Assembly (NCBI GenBank): GCA_032871835.1
Contig: CM065296.1
Span: 118,926,146 to 118,990,145, forward strand
Source of the DNA: Dipteronia dyeriana
Taxonomy: Eukaryota > Streptophyta > Magnoliopsida > Sapindales > Sapindaceae
Direction: 5' to 3'
DNA: 64,000 bases
Made by a program: the position numbers and the translations under genes. The notes under the pieces were generated by a model. That model was not told where the DNA came from, did not search any database, and saw only the letters and a list, made by a program, of their open reading frames with translations. The number at the start of each line of letters is the position of its first letter. The stretch's first letter is position 1. Below, one piece after another: positions 36,684-49,167 of the stretch.

Positions 36684-37705
36684 ATGACATCGCAGACATC
36701 CATTGTTTACTTCCTCTTGTTTCAGTTCATAATCATTGTCATTTAACTATGTCAGCATCGGTATAGAGGCCATGCACATGCAGCTCCTCAACAACGACCG
36801 TGTCGTTATCTTAGAACAGACTGATTTCGGCAAATCCAACATATTGTTGCCGGACGGAAAATGTCGCTACGGCCCCCCACGACATGGTTATCAAACATGA
36901 CTGCACCGCACATTCGATGTCCTGACCAACACAGATTCGTCCTCGATCTCATGGTCCAAACAAATGTCTGGTGCTCCTCAGGCGCTGTGATGCCTAACGG
37001 CACCCTGATCCAGACCGGTGGGTCATTTGACGGTGAACGTAAGGTCAGGATATTCGATTCTTGCAGTACTTCAAATGACTGTGACTGGGTGGAAATCAAT
37101 AATGGACTAGCAGTGAAAAGATGGTACCCTACGAATCATATACTTCCGGACGATAGACAGGTTGTTATTGGCGGGAGAGCTCAATTTAACTACGATTTTC
37201 TTCCGAAAAACGGAGGTCCGATTCTACACGACTTGCCGTTTTCGGCCAAGACTAATGATGTTATACCGGAGAACAATCTGTGCCCTTTTGTTTTTCTAAT
37301 TGGTGACACTAATTTATTCATTTACGGGAATAATCAATCTATATTGTAGGACTATTCGAACAACAGGGTGGTCAAGACATACCCGACAATGCCGGGTTGC
37401 AATCCGCGGAACGACCCGAGCACTGGCTCTGCAGTGTTACTGCCATTGAAGAACATACAGGGACCCTCTGTTGAAGCAGAAGTCTTAGTGTGAGGTGGAG
37501 CATCGAGAGAGTCATTTGCCGAGGCAATTAAGAAAAAAAAATCCTACATATATCAGGGCACTGTTTACGTGCGGGCGGATAAAAATAACCGACCCGAATC
37601 CGCAGTGGGTCATGGAGAGTATGCATCTATCTAGACTCAGGGGGGAGTCATGGGTGACATGATATTGCTTCCAAAAACGGTAACGTGTTGATCAAATGGT
37701 GGAAT
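36684..37705 (+). pseudogene. truncated GLOX pseudogene
   Basis: Second copy of the gene at 23740. The start ATG and signal-peptide region are recognisable (36684-36745), followed by a stop and a deletion of the AGGQWHLL region. The frame is regained for MVQTNVWCSSG (including the cysteine), RRWY is changed to KRWYPTN, and an internal stop follows at about 37347. Further stops and shifts occur near 37492 and 37540. It stops matching at about 37705, inside the block equivalent to GDMTLLPNGDVL, so the C-terminal domain with the Tyr-His and final His copper ligands is missing. Not functional. Confidence 0.92.
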
Positions 37706-38671
37706 AAAATGGATTACTTTTCAAATAAATAAAAAAGGATTGATATATTCTTATAGAATTGTCTCTCTTCGGTCAAATCATGTAATATTGTTTGAAGATT
37801 TGTAACAAGGAGTCAAGGACATTGTAGTAGTCAAAATTAGTATAAATATTAAGGCCCAGGACGGTCCAATATGATATGATAAGCTTTCCCCTGAGTCAGT
37901 TAAGGACCGAGTCAATATTGCAATATCGTAGCACACGTTGACTTGGCAGTTTTCGAATCTTATCAGGAATCCCTAATTGATTAGATAACTCCACGATATA
38001 AGGTCGAAATCAAAGGACGTTCTTCTGTTAGTCACTCCCCTTTCATTTAAAGGGGTCTAGAGTCTTTCTCATTTACACAAATGAGGTACATTCATTGACA
38101 CCAATATATGATAATACCCATTCTACAAGAGCACTCAACCAACACTCATCCTACGAGATCATTCGGTTAACATCTATTTTTTACAATAAATACAACTCAT
38201 TCGATAATGGACATGTCTTGTCTACCTTACGTTCAGTCTAAACAAACATAAAATCATTTGAACAACATGACCTCAATTCCGTATTCTTTTTTGTTTTATA
38301 GGATTGTCATTGTTATCCGATCTAATAAATTCAACTGTTGATTTTTTGAGTATAGAATTTTTTCCCTTTTTTTTTACAAAAGTCTAGGACATCTCTTTTA
38401 AAAGAAGAGACTCACATTACCACGTACCACGAGTCATTTTCCAAGTTAATTTTGCTTTGGCAGAAGTAACCTCACATTTAAATGCTTGCACGTAAAAAAT
38501 TATTATCTTATATTCGTATATACAGCTCATTTTAAAGTAAATTGCAGTTAATCAAATACTTATAAATTAATATATTAATCATTTAATCACCCTAATCAAT
38601 TAGAAGTTAGAATCAACGTTATCATTGTATATTCTTTCAAAAAAAAAAAAAAAAAACATTATCTGTGTGTA
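37706..38671. other. intergenic DNA, partly a copy of 35310-35690
   Basis: No gene. Contains a short hairpin CCCCTTTCATTTAAAGGGG at 38038-38056 and a long A run near 38638-38656 just before a solo LTR. Confidence 0.55.
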
Positions 38672-39480
38672 TGTTGACGTCGATTTTTGGATGTATAAGA
38701 AAAGCCAATAAGATTTGAATTTTAGCTGTGATCTCAAAGAGAAAGATAATAAGAAAGTAATCGGACGCAAGTTTTTTTGTGGTAAAACTCCGATAACCTG
38801 AGAAACGTTCACGAATGGTTGAATAATTAACCGAACCAAAATCCACTATGAATAGAATAATTACAATTCTCGATCTCCCTTTTTTCTCTCTGTATTTTTC
38901 TATATTTATGTCTCTTTTTTGTGACGAGATTATAGCATAGAACCCTAATCATCTTTGTACAAGTAATAAAATATCTTTGTATTGTTTACTTATTCGAAGT
39001 AGTTTGTCTTATTTCCTGTTTCGGAGACTTGTATTGAGATCGAATAGGACTCTAGTAATGTAGCCCAGTTAGGACCTATTTCCTTATAATAGCGCAGTCT
39101 TTTTGAAGAAAAATTATTGTCTGATTAGAAACTCTTTCTGCTTGATATTCTGTTCTTCTTGAAATTCCTCTTTGATATGGATATCTTTACGTATTTTAAT
39201 GACTCGATTCTCGTGAACTACGCGTTAGGCCTTTTATTCGGTTTTTTTCATGTTTGTCCCAAGTAGAACACGATATCAGCTGGTCCCGAGTGACATCATC
39301 TGATCCCGAGTAGTATATGACGTCAGTTGACCCCGAGTAGATTTTGTTCAATACTAGTTTACTCGAGCTTCACTTCTTTGGTGATCTCTTACATGATATT
39401 TTCTGAATACCTATTTGGACGTCCAACTGACAATCCTCTTTGTCGATAACGTATAAGTCCAATAAAATTTACATACGACA
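38672..39480 (-). repeat. solo LTR of the Tat-type family
   Basis: TGTTGACGTCGATTTTTGG..ACATACGACA, 809 bases, the same ends and block order as the 876-base LTRs but more diverged and with deletions. Flanks GTGTA (38667-38671) and TTGTA (39481-39485) agree at four of five bases, consistent with an aged target duplication. No internal sequence is attached, so LTR-LTR recombination is inferred. The insertion splits the duplicated flank of the GLOX pseudogene. Confidence 0.85.
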
Positions 39481-40503
39481 TTGTATATATATAAAAACTA
39501 TTAATAAGGTTTAAATACGTGTCCAATATTGTATTCCACATTCTGAAGAGAAGATCAAATGTGGAAGATAAGAATATTATTTTTAGTCACTGTTTATTCG
39601 ATTAGTAGAACTGGTTCTGCATATACATATATGATAAATTTTGATATTAAATAAGCTAAAATATAAAAGCTTTTCAACTTGCCAGAGAAGCTGTTCAATT
39701 CATATGATGTTATTATTTACAACTTCATGCAAGGACTTCACGTTTCAATACAACACCAGACACACGGTCAGTGGAGCTTTTAAAAAGGGCACAAATGTTA
39801 ATAATACATTACTACAAGTTAAACAAATACATAGATTATAGATCCCAAGTCTCTTCTTTTTTTCCCAAATACATACACGAACCTTTATACGGATTGATTA
39901 TTGTGGGTTGGCTTTATAGTTTACATGCAATTCCTGTGAAAACTAATTAACAGCACTCTCAGATGAATTGGGCCAACTGTGGAGCACCCATTTAAGTTCT
40001 GGACCTACATAGTAAGAAACAACTAAATGGGCCTTTAAATAGGCATTCACTTTTGTATTTGCTATCTTCTACACAAAATTATGATTGTTTGCTTTAAACA
40101 GTTCTGGAATAAAAACGAAAATCCATCCAATCATATCAGCAAAGAAACAAGCATCGCGTTTGTTGTTCATATTTTCATAACATGAAAGAATTATGAAACA
40201 GCCAGCTTTTGTTATCATAATTCTTCATAATTGTGAAGAGTTGCAAGTAAACCGATCTCTAGCAAATTCTAAGATGCAAAGAACAGTAAGCAAGGAGAAG
40301 ACAACGAATTTACTAACAAATGAAATAAGGTATCATCAAATTAAACATTTATTATCCATCCTACATTTAAAATATGTAATTATACCATCCCATCTTTACA
40401 AAACCAAGCAATTAACCAAACCCTAACAACATATTAAAGTTAATCACTGCTACCACATTCGAATTGAAAAGGGAACCAAAAAAAACTAGATCAAAGAATC
40501 CAA
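39481..40503. other. intergenic DNA and 3' flank of the H3.3 gene
   Basis: No gene supported. The first part (to about 39850) is the continuation of the duplicated block seen at 35700-35960. The last 100-200 bases before 40504 should hold the H3.3 3' UTR on the minus strand. Confidence 0.55.
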
Positions 40504-41310
<807 letters not shown>

Positions 41311-41318
41311 TCAAACAA

Positions 41319-41439
41319 CTGCAAACAAAAAATTACACAAAACAAAGAAACTTGCTTCTATCAGATCTCTTCATCAAAGACTCGAATTTTTAAGAACCAA
41401 AACAAAAAGAAAAAACAGAATCAGAAAATCGAGAATTAC
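41319..41439 (-). other. 5' UTR intron of the H3.3 gene
   Basis: On the minus strand a donor AAAAAG/GTAATT at 41439 and an acceptor TTTGTTTGCAG at 41319 enclose 121 T-rich bases between a leader exon and the exon carrying the ATG. Leader introns are a known feature of plant H3.3 genes. Exact use is inferred from splice signals. Confidence 0.7.
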
Positions 41440-41525
41440 CTTTTTGAAATCGCGAAAGAAAAAAAGAACACGAGAGCTTTGAAATCAAAGTCGAGATGTA
41501 AATTACGAAAATGTGAAAGTACAGG

Positions 41526-41533
41526 TATTTATA
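41526..41533 (-). promoter_or_regulatory. TATA box of the H3.3 gene
   Basis: TATAAATA on the minus strand, about 90 bases before the leader intron donor. Upstream a CCAAT box (complement of 41599-41603) followed by GATGACGAC gives a CCAAT plus TGACG-type arrangement as seen in plant histone promoters. Confidence 0.65.
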
Positions 41534-41839
41534 TCGGTAGCGGGTAGTTTAAGTCGGTTTAGTGAGAGAGAAGATCATAATCCGTGTCGTCATCTCTGAT
41601 TGGTGGGTTTGTTTGAAAGTTTATTGCCAGCTTGGACGAGTTGTGTTTCTTTTGTGAGGGTATAACATAGCGAGTTGACTCACCTGACTCGGCCTTAAAT
41701 GGAAAAAACCGTCATGAAACTATAATTTTATTTACCTTATACGGTGACGTTTCTATCTTTTCTTCTATTATACATTTTTTCTAACATTTCAAATTTGGAC
41801 TTATAAAAACTTCTTGTTTTACTATAAATAATTTTAATT

Positions 41840-42060
41840 GAAGAGGTGAGAATAGCACAGTGGTATAACTCTTTTCTATTCACCACGAGATTGTTGATTC
41901 AAATCATCTTCTTTTTAAAGAAAAAACTTAAATTTATATATAAATCGTATTTAAAAAGTTCATTTTCTACATATAATCAAAGGTGGTATAAGCATGGCAT
42001 CGATAATTACCCTCATGATCTAGATAAGATAACTAAGTTTATTATCTAATTTGAGTTCGA
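41840..42060 (+). mobile_element. tRNA-derived SINE-like element
   Basis: GAATAGCACAGTGGTATAAC resembles a pol III A box, and 36 bases on GATTGTTGATTCAAATC resembles a B box. The sequence is followed by a CTTCTTTTT stretch and a non-coding body. Stems of a true tRNA do not form. The 3' end and target duplication were not found, so the limits are approximate. Confidence 0.4.
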
Positions 42061-42425
42061 ATTCTAAATCAAATTTAAACTAGGATGTTGCCATGATAAT
42101 ATGTAGCTAAAATAGGGACGGACCTTGGACTTGGTTAGGGTAGGCTTGAAAAAAATTGATAAGTTTTGTTAAAACAAAAAATAACGACTGAACCTGTAGA
42201 AATGGAAATTCTATGCTGTAACGGCTACACAGCCAAAAAGCTTACAGCCCATTTTATCACTTTACAGGACACGACTCACGAGGAGACACCACAGACCACA
42301 CGTCCACACCAACCAAGAAGCAATAGAATAACATGTAGTCAATATCAATTAATATTTTCTTTTTCTTTAATATTTTGTTCGCTCTCATTTTTTTCTAAAT
42401 TTTAGGCTAACTTCTTTATATCACC

Positions 42426-42928
42426 TAGGGATGGTTAAAAAAACCGATGAATCGAACCGAACCAGTGGATCAAACCGGTCCAATTGGTTTTTATCTGTTT
42501 TGATTGGGTGATCGGTTCGGTTCTAATTTTAAAAAAATCGGTTATATCAATTTTTGTCCGGTTTAATTCTAAAAACCGGATAACCGAACCGGTATTAATA
42601 AAAAATTTGGCTAACATTATTTTAAAATGTATTTACTGTTTTGTATTGGATTTTATGGTTTTTTAATATGTTTTTATTGTGATGTAAATAAGTTTAGCTC
42701 AATAGGTTCAAAAAAATGAATTAAATATGTAATAAATGAAATTTAGAATCTTGGCCCATTAGGCTCAAAACCATAAAAACCGAACCGAACCGAACCGAAC
42801 CGGTCCAATTCGGTTGGTTTTTTATTGGTTGACAGATGTCAATTTTATTGGATCGGATCACTTTTTTAAAAACTAGATTTTATCGGTTCTACAAAAAACC
42901 GAACCGGTTCAATCAACGCCCACCCTTA
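42426..42928. mobile_element. hAT-type MITE, family A copy 2
   Basis: Starts TAGGGATGGTTA and ends CGCCCACCCTTA. The body matches the element at 2340-2966 in the subterminal CGGTT clusters and in the core (GTGATGTAAATAA, GGTTCAAAAAAATGAA). Flanking octamers ATATCACC (42418-42425) and ATAACATC (42929-42936) agree at six of eight positions, so this copy looks older than copy 1. Confidence 0.85.
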
Positions 42929-42936
42929 ATAACATC

Positions 42937-43526
42937 AATAATTCATCTTCCAATAACCCAAATAGATATGTTTTTATAAATATTATGAATTTAAATATTT
43001 TATTTTATAATTAAATTTTAAGATTAATCTTATTATTAGTTATTCTAATTTTAATTTACAAATTAACACTATTGTTTAATGAATTTATTTTTATTTTAGT
43101 TGAAATTTAGATACATGCTTGACTGCTTGTTAATTTTTCTTTTAAATTTTTAATTACTCTTTTATATTTTTATTAATTTGTTTAATATATTTATTTAGAA
43201 TAAATATTTTCAGAGTAATTCCCGCTATATATTCTTAATTTGATATATCTTTATTTTAAATTTATACAATTTTATCATAATGTTAATGATCGGCCAAAAA
43301 AAAAAATTAGCTCATCCTAATATTTAATCTTGGTTACATCCTTGGCTACTAAGAACTATCGTAGCGAATTATTGTCATTTACGGTGTTTGTATTTATTTA
43401 TTTATTGGTTATTTGATCCCAATCGATCGAAATCGAAGATTTTGAGAATGAAGATGGCATTAATGAATAACCATCGTATCTTTAAAGTTGTTGAATAGGT
43501 TTATTGGACGTTCTTTGAAATGGAAA
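42937..43526. other. intergenic DNA, no gene seen
   Basis: Very AT-rich, without supported frames or terminal repeats. Confidence 0.5.
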
Positions 43527-43700
43527 ATTTTAGACCTCGTTTTGCAACTGTTTTTCAGTCTATTTTCGTTTTTATTTTTTAAAAACGATTTTGAAAACAC
43601 ATTTGGTAACGGTTTATTTTTTAAAATAAAATAAAAAATAAAAAACAAAACCGGTGTTAAAAGTGAACGATTTGAAAAACATAAAAAACTTGTTTTTTGT
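43527..43700. repeat. short inverted-repeat element, possibly Mutator-type
   Basis: CGTTTTGCAACTGTTTTTCAG opens a region rich in complementary A and T runs (TTTATTTTTTAAAAACGATTTTG and later AAAAAATAAAAAACAAAACCGG-like blocks), a pattern common to short Mutator-type elements. No clear 9-bp duplication was found. Confidence 0.3.
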
Positions 43701-44162
43701 TTTTTATTTTTTTCACGTTTTTTTAAGAAAAAAAAATCAAATTTTTGTACTTTTCTTCTTCTTGGAGACTTGGACGATGTCTTAATTTCTATCCTCTTTT
43801 TCTCTCTTCGACCGGTTCTTCATGTTCTTCATCATCTCTCACTTCTCATCTTCATCTTCGATCTTTCTTCACTACCTGCCACCACCGCTAATTAGCTCTT
43901 GCTCGTTACCGATTAGCTCTATTTCGCCCTCGCTGTTGTCAATCAGCTCTACTTCGCCCTCACCACCACCGATCAGCCCTACAACCCCATTTATTTTCTG
44001 AAGAAAAAAAAAACTATTCTTTTCTTTTCTTAGTAAAAATGAAGTTTGTTTGTAATCGAAAAAAAAGATCATGATCATATGTGTTCATATATAATTATTA
44101 TTTTTGAATTGTTTTTATTCCATATTATATGTATAATTGTTCAATATGGGTACAGGGCCGAC

Positions 44163-44652
44163 TAATGGTGTCCACGGTTCGGTTTCGGTTACGAACCGCC
44201 GGTTTCGGTTCTGTGGAAAGGTCAAACCGTAACCGAGATTGGCGGTTTGTGACGGTTTCGGTTCCGACTATTTTTCGGTTTCGGTTTGTGAAACCGAACC
44301 GAACGGTCCAGATTTTTTTTTTCATATACATTGTCACGTGTCAGCAATTAATTAGTTTTTGCATACTTTTTTTTTATTGAACAAAGCTCACTTGCACCGT
44401 ATAAGTGCATACACCCAAATGCTTTCTTTTTCAACACATCATGGACGTGCCACTTGGCACAATTTGATTTTTTTTAATACATTGAAACCGCCAGTTTTTT
44501 GGACGGTTTTTGAGAAATCCTAACCGTAACCGTAACCGAACCGTCGGGAATCAATTTCCAATCGGTTTTGTAACCGACAGTTTCGGTAACGGTTTTGAGA
44601 GGGCGGTTCCGGTTTGGTTTCGAACGGTTTAACTGAACCATTGACACCTCTA
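44163..44652. mobile_element. hAT-type MITE, family B
   Basis: Starts TAATGGTGTCCACGGTTCGG; the complement of the right end is TAGAGGTGTCAATGGTTCAG. Flanking octamers GGGCCGAC (44155-44162) and GGGTCGGC (44653-44660) agree at six of eight positions. Both ends are dense in CGGTTTCGGTT/AACCGAAACC motifs. The end pattern TAGxxxTGTCxxxGG resembles that of the full-length hAT at 15260-18615. Confidence 0.8.
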
Positions 44653-44660
44653 GGGTCGGC

Positions 44661-45780
44661 CCATATGGGTAGCAAGCCCAGCATTTTGTTGAGGCCCCCA
44701 AATGGTCAAATCCGCTTATTCTTCTTTTGGAGCCTCAAATCCAATTTATTTTAGTATAAGCAGGGTCCAATTTCAAACATTGTTTTGTTTTTTTAATAAG
44801 GCCTAATTATCTATATCTAGTTCAATTTAATAGAAATACACATCAAAGCCCAATTGATTCAATATATCAAACTTAGTTTTACATTATTTGAGAGTCCAAT
44901 TTTTATTTTTAAAGAGAGTCCAATTGAATAGCTACATTTATTTGTTAACCTAGTCAAAATCGCTACTCACTCACTTCGTGACTCCGTCGTAGTCCACTTT
45001 ATTTGTGAACCTAGTCCAATTGAATTGTTAACATTTCTTTAATGATAATTTTTTTTTTGAACAATACTTGGATATTGACCCGTCAGTACCCAATTTGTGA
45101 GAAAAATGTAAAAAGTAAAGGAAAAAAAAAACTCGTGTTGCACTCTCATTGGTAGGGTCAGTATTTCGGATAATGACTGATGTTGTTCTAATTTTTATAT
45201 GGGGTCCCGATTTTTATTAATATCATTATATGGATCGGGCCCCAAAATGTCTAGAGACGACCTTGTATGGGTATAAATATAAAATTACTTATTTTCTGAT
45301 AATTTTACTTTTAAAAAATAAATATTTTGACAATACATTTGGATATGAAGAAAACAAAATGTCATTCAAGTTCAAATTTTATTCTCAATAGTGTATAGAA
45401 AAATTCATGATCGGTCAGTTTTAGTCAAACCCTTATCAAATATTATAGATAATTTGAAGTTTAAGGGATGAGATAGACTCGAATTCATTCCTTGCCCTAT
45501 AAAAATTATGTTGTAAAAAGTAAAAACTATTTCTTTTAGTGCTCAATGATATACCAGCTATTTCATCGTATTACATGAAAATATAAGCTCGTGCCTCGTG
45601 TTAGCAAAAACGACCTATAGCTTCAATGTTAATATTAACTAATAATCCACATATTTATTTATTCTTGAATTTTGATTTTTAAAATACAATTATATTTACA
45701 GAAAATGGAAATGTCTCTAAGGTGCTTTTACTAATAAAAATGCAAATTAAAGAGGATTAACTTCCGATAGAAAATGAATT
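44661..45780. other. intergenic DNA, no gene seen
   Basis: AT-rich, no supported coding frames, tRNAs or complete repeats. Confidence 0.5.
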
Positions 45781-45783
45781 TAA

Positions 45784-46019
45784 GGGTACGTTTGGTATGC
45801 GGGACGGGACATGATAACGTGTGACAGTTTGTTCATATTTCACGTTTGGTGCGTTTTTAGTATGGGACATAACGGAACAATGTGGAATGAAAATCACAAA
45901 AAAAATGTTCCACTCAAGACCTTAGGACATTTGTCCCATGACAGGGACAAGTGTCAAAAGATTAATTTACCCTTCAAATTTTTAAATAATTACAATCACG
46001 TCCAATAAATGTTTTTATT

Positions 46020-46061
<42 letters not shown>

Positions 46062-46314
46062 ATAATATTATATAATATTATATTATATTTTATAATATAT
46101 GTTGTTATATATATATAATAGGGGTACTTTGGTCATTTGAAAATTTGTTTCGTCATTTCCTAGCCATACCAAACACATAACAGTACAGTTAACAGTTCTG
46201 TTCAGATCTTCCAAACACAATATAGAATAACATGTCTTGTCATATTCAGTTCAGTTCAGTTCAGTCTAGTCCAGTCTCATCTTGTTTTGTCTCATCTCCG
46301 TGTCAAACGCACCC
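45784..46314. mobile_element. PIF/Harbinger-type (Tourist-like) MITE
   Basis: Left end GGGTACGTTTGGTATGCGG, complement of right end GGGTGCGTTTGACACGGAG, flanked by TAA on both sides (45781-45783, 46315-46317). 531 bases. Internal TA-rich tract at 46019-46110 and a run of AGTTCAGTTCAGTTCAGTC near 46242-46265. No transposase. Confidence 0.85.
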
Positions 46315-46317
46315 TAA

Positions 46318-46921
46318 GGGTTATGACACCTTTATTAATAGGTAATGAAATCATAAGGAATTAATTTACATTGGAAAGCAAATTAGGGAAGGGAATTTCA
46401 TTCTTATTTCTAAGAACTTATTTCATGGTCTATGTATGAGACATACATGATTTGAAAACCATTATAATATTAAATCGATAATTAAGTTCCCTTCTAATTA
46501 GTATAAACTCCCTTAATTCCTTGATTGTGAAGGAATAGTTTAGTAAAAAGATATGAATTCCCCTATTCAATCAGGAAAAAGAACTTAATTCCAACGGTGG
46601 GTGGGGGGAATCAAGTTTCCTCTCATTTAGTAACCTAATTTCTAATATAGGGTCCATGGAACTTAATTCCATATAAATTTAGTAAATGTAGGAATTCAAA
46701 AATTAGGAATTTAATTTTCTTTTTCAAGAAGAACTCCTAATTAGTAAACAAGTTATAAGAGAAAAAATAGAATACAAACCCTAGATTTCTTTATGGAGTT
46801 TTTACTAATCAAGAATCCTACTTAAGAAAGGGAATTAAGTTTCTGAATTCTAGATTCCACTGTTTATTAAATTGTTAGGGAATTAAATTCTAAGGACCCC
46901 ACTCACATATTAGAAATTATT
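46318..46921. repeat. non-coding DNA rich in GGAATTAA/TTAATTCC motifs
   Basis: The motif GAACTTAATTCC and its variants occur repeatedly in both orientations between about 46400 and 46880, suggesting a short inverted-repeat transposon relic. I could not fix its ends. Confidence 0.35.
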
Positions 46922-47095
46922 AAAGGTGTGAAGAAAGAGGAGAAGAATTCATAAAGACAAAGTGATACCCATAGGTCCAATATCTGGGTATTTACAATAG
47001 GCAAAAAATTGGAATGCTATTTCTAAATTTGAGAAGGGATGTGATTGTATATTGGATTCCTTTATCTCTTATGATTGAAAATTAATTGATATGTA
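46922..47095. repeat. copy of the region just upstream of the TMEM42-like gene
   Basis: From AAAGGTGTGAAGAAAGAGG through GGGTATTTACAATAGGCAAAAA to CTTATGATTGAAAAT this matches 57271-57470 with small differences. In the right copy it lies immediately after a PIF-type MITE and leads to the gene; here it leads to the zinc-finger array. Confidence 0.75.
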
Positions 47096-47333
47096 TTTAA
47101 TTATAATTAATATATATTATTCGTAGAGTAAGCGAGGAATTAAATAGAATTCTCGAATGGGTTGGGTTGGGCAGGGGCTTGACATCTGAGAATCATAGTT
47201 TTACCCCGAACGTACGAGAGAAAAATTGATCGGGTCTATGGCGTTTGTATAAAACGTTTTAATAAGAGGTATGGTTGTGTAATACACGCCCCATTTTTGT
47301 ATCGCATACAAAAAATGTTATCACTCTCTAGAT

Positions 47334-47661
47334 TAGGAATGGCAATGTGTCAGGTTCAGACGGATTTGATAAAATTCAAACCTAAACCCGTGATAATTTG
47401 TGTCATCCAAACCAGTCCACGAACCCATGAAAATAAACGGGTTTAGGTTCGAGTTTCACCCTCGGGTTTGGAGGAAACCCAAGCCCGCCACGAACCCATG
47501 AAACAAGAGGATCCATGGGTCAAACCCACGAACCCACGAACTTTTTAAATATATGAAAATTGTAATTTTAAAGACCATAAACGTTTAATATAGTGAAAAT
47601 TTTAACTCATTTCAAGTATATTTTTTAGTTCAAACAAAAGTCATAGGAGCCAAAGCGCGCG

Positions 47662-47701
<40 letters not shown>

Positions 47702-48000
47702 AATATATGAAAGTTGAGAATTACAATTTGGAATGAGTTAAATAATTACATTTTATTCTCTATATAGTTAATTTTTTTATTGGAGTTTAGATTTATTATA
47801 TTTTAAATAATAAATATTATATAATTTTTATTTAAACGGGTTTGTGGGTCACCCATGGGTTTATTTTCTCAATCCAAACCCATTGGGTTTTTACTATACG
47901 AGTTCACGGGTTCGTGGGTTGTAATTTCGTCCTTCAAACCCACTCCAAACTGGTTGGATTCGTACGGATCCCACGGGTTTGGGTTTTATTGCCATCCCTA
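47334..48000. mobile_element. hAT-type MITE with GGGTTTG-rich ends
   Basis: Starts TAGGAATGGCAATG and ends ATTGCCATCCCTA, flanked by a perfect 8-bp duplication CTCTAGAT (47326-47333, 48001-48008). Subterminal regions carry many AACCCA/TGGGTT motifs. The core has an (AC)n(AT)n microsatellite near 47662-47702. It inserted into copy 1 of the tandem array after the array formed, because copy 2 lacks it. Confidence 0.9.
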
Positions 48001-48101
48001 CTCTAGATACAGTATTCTTCAAGCAATTTTATTTTCCTTCGATTGTATACCTCCGAATTCTCACTTTTTATGATGCTTTATTTTCTTTATTTTTTTTATA
48101 G

Positions 48102-48310
48102 ATAATACGAGCAGCCAAAGCGGACGTCGATGGCGATTCCAAAGAGATCACTTCTGTTACATATGCAAGAAACACTTCACCAAAGGCGGTATGCCACTCC
48201 ATTTTTAGTCTAAACATCTCAGTAATGAGAATTGATGTGATCGTTGCTCAAATTTGTTTGGAACCGAAGCGGAGCTTGAGGATCACAAGCAATTCCATGG
48301 TCATTATTAG
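48102..48310 (+). pseudogene. first copy of the two-finger C2H2 frame, broken
   Basis: Aligned to 48833-49042 it has ATA in place of the ATG and one base missing in the first codons. It also has a stop where copy 2 reads Leu-Glu (CATTTTTAG), and a second stop before the second finger. The C-terminal CDRCSNLFGTEAELEDHKQ block is intact. It follows the same AG splice-acceptor-like context as copy 2. Confidence 0.85.
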
Positions 48311-48433
48311 TAGAAGTAGACTTGAGCTATACTTTGGATCGAGGATGATGAATTGTTGTTTACATTTTTTTAATATGTGTATGATATGTATGTAATGATG
48401 CAAGCTTGAGGAACATGTGAAATACCACTGAGT

Positions 48434-48652
48434 TTGTCGGTATGGCTGCAACTTCAAATGGACATAACCACCAACACTGAAATCAACCTCCCGTTGGTGT
48501 CGATTCGCACGACTCTTCATCCTTTCATGCACAAGCAACAAATTCTGCTGCAATTCTCGCATGATGGTTGCTCGATCATGAAGATATTGATCAACATCTT
48601 GAACCATAGTTTTACCCGAAACATATGAGAGAAAATTGTTCGGGTCTACGGC
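48434..48652 (-). pseudogene. gypsy integrase C-terminal fragment (array copy 1)
   Basis: Open on the minus strand: AVDPNNFLSYVSG, VQDVDQYLHDR, LLLVHERMKSRANRHQREVD and FSVGGYVHLKLQPYRQ. The order matches the region after the integrase core in chromovirus-type gypsy elements, where VGDxVxLKLQPYRQ is diagnostic. No other part of such an element is adjacent. Confidence 0.8.
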
Positions 48653-48832
48653 GTTTGTATAAAACGTTTTAATAAGAGGTATGGTTGTGTAATACATGCC
48701 CAATTCGCAAAAAAAAAAAAACATTCTCACTCTTTAGATATGGTACTCTTCAAGCAATTTTATATTCCTTCGACTATATGCCTTCGAATTCTTACTCTTT
48801 ATGATGCTCTATTTTCTCTAAATTTTTCGCAG

Positions 48833-49042
48833 ATGACTACAAGCAGCCAAAGCAAATGTCGACGACGATTCCAGAGTGATCATTTATGTTACTTATGCAA
48901 GAAACACTTCACCAAAGGTGATATGCCACTCCATTTAGAGTCTAAACATCCCAGCAATAAGAATCAATGTGATCGTTGCTCAAATCTATTCGGAACTGAA
49001 GCAGAGCTCGAGGATCACAAGCAATTCCATGGTCATTATTAA
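48833..49042 (+). CDS. small two-finger C2H2 zinc-finger protein, function unknown
   Basis: 69 codons from the ATG at 48833 (the frame is open further up to 48740, but the sequence before 48833, TTTTTCGCAG, looks like a splice acceptor, and copy 1 matches there too). Finger 1: CYLCKKHFTKGDMPLHLESKH (Cys-x2-Cys-x11-His-x4-His, residues 23-43); finger 2: CDRCSNLFGTEAELEDHKQFH (Cys-x2-Cys-x12-His-x3-His). The N-terminus is basic and Ser-rich. It could be the last exon of a larger gene, or a transposon-spread gene fragment, since it lies inside a tandem unit with antisense gypsy sequence. I do not recognise the family; no signal for expression is visible beyond the acceptor-like site. Confidence 0.5.
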   Translation: MTTSSQSKCRRRFQSDHLCYLCKKHFTKGDMPLHLESKHPSNKNQCDRCSNLFGTEAELEDHKQFHGHY

Positions 49043-49167
49043 TAGAAGTAGACTCGAGTTGTACTTTGGATCGAGGATGATGAATTGTTGTTTACGTTTT
49101 TTTTAATATGTGTATGATATATACGTAATAATGCAAGCTTGAGGAACATGTGAAATACCACTGAGTT

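Noticed and set aside
41840..41915. Possible tRNA gene
   Set aside because: A- and B-box-like sequences are present but acceptor and anticodon stems do not pair, and box B lacks the GGTTCGA consensus; treated as a SINE head.
43872..44078. Minus-strand frame with repeated GGEGEVELI residues
   Set aside because: Produced by an imperfect ~30-base repeat in a CT-rich stretch; no conserved domain.
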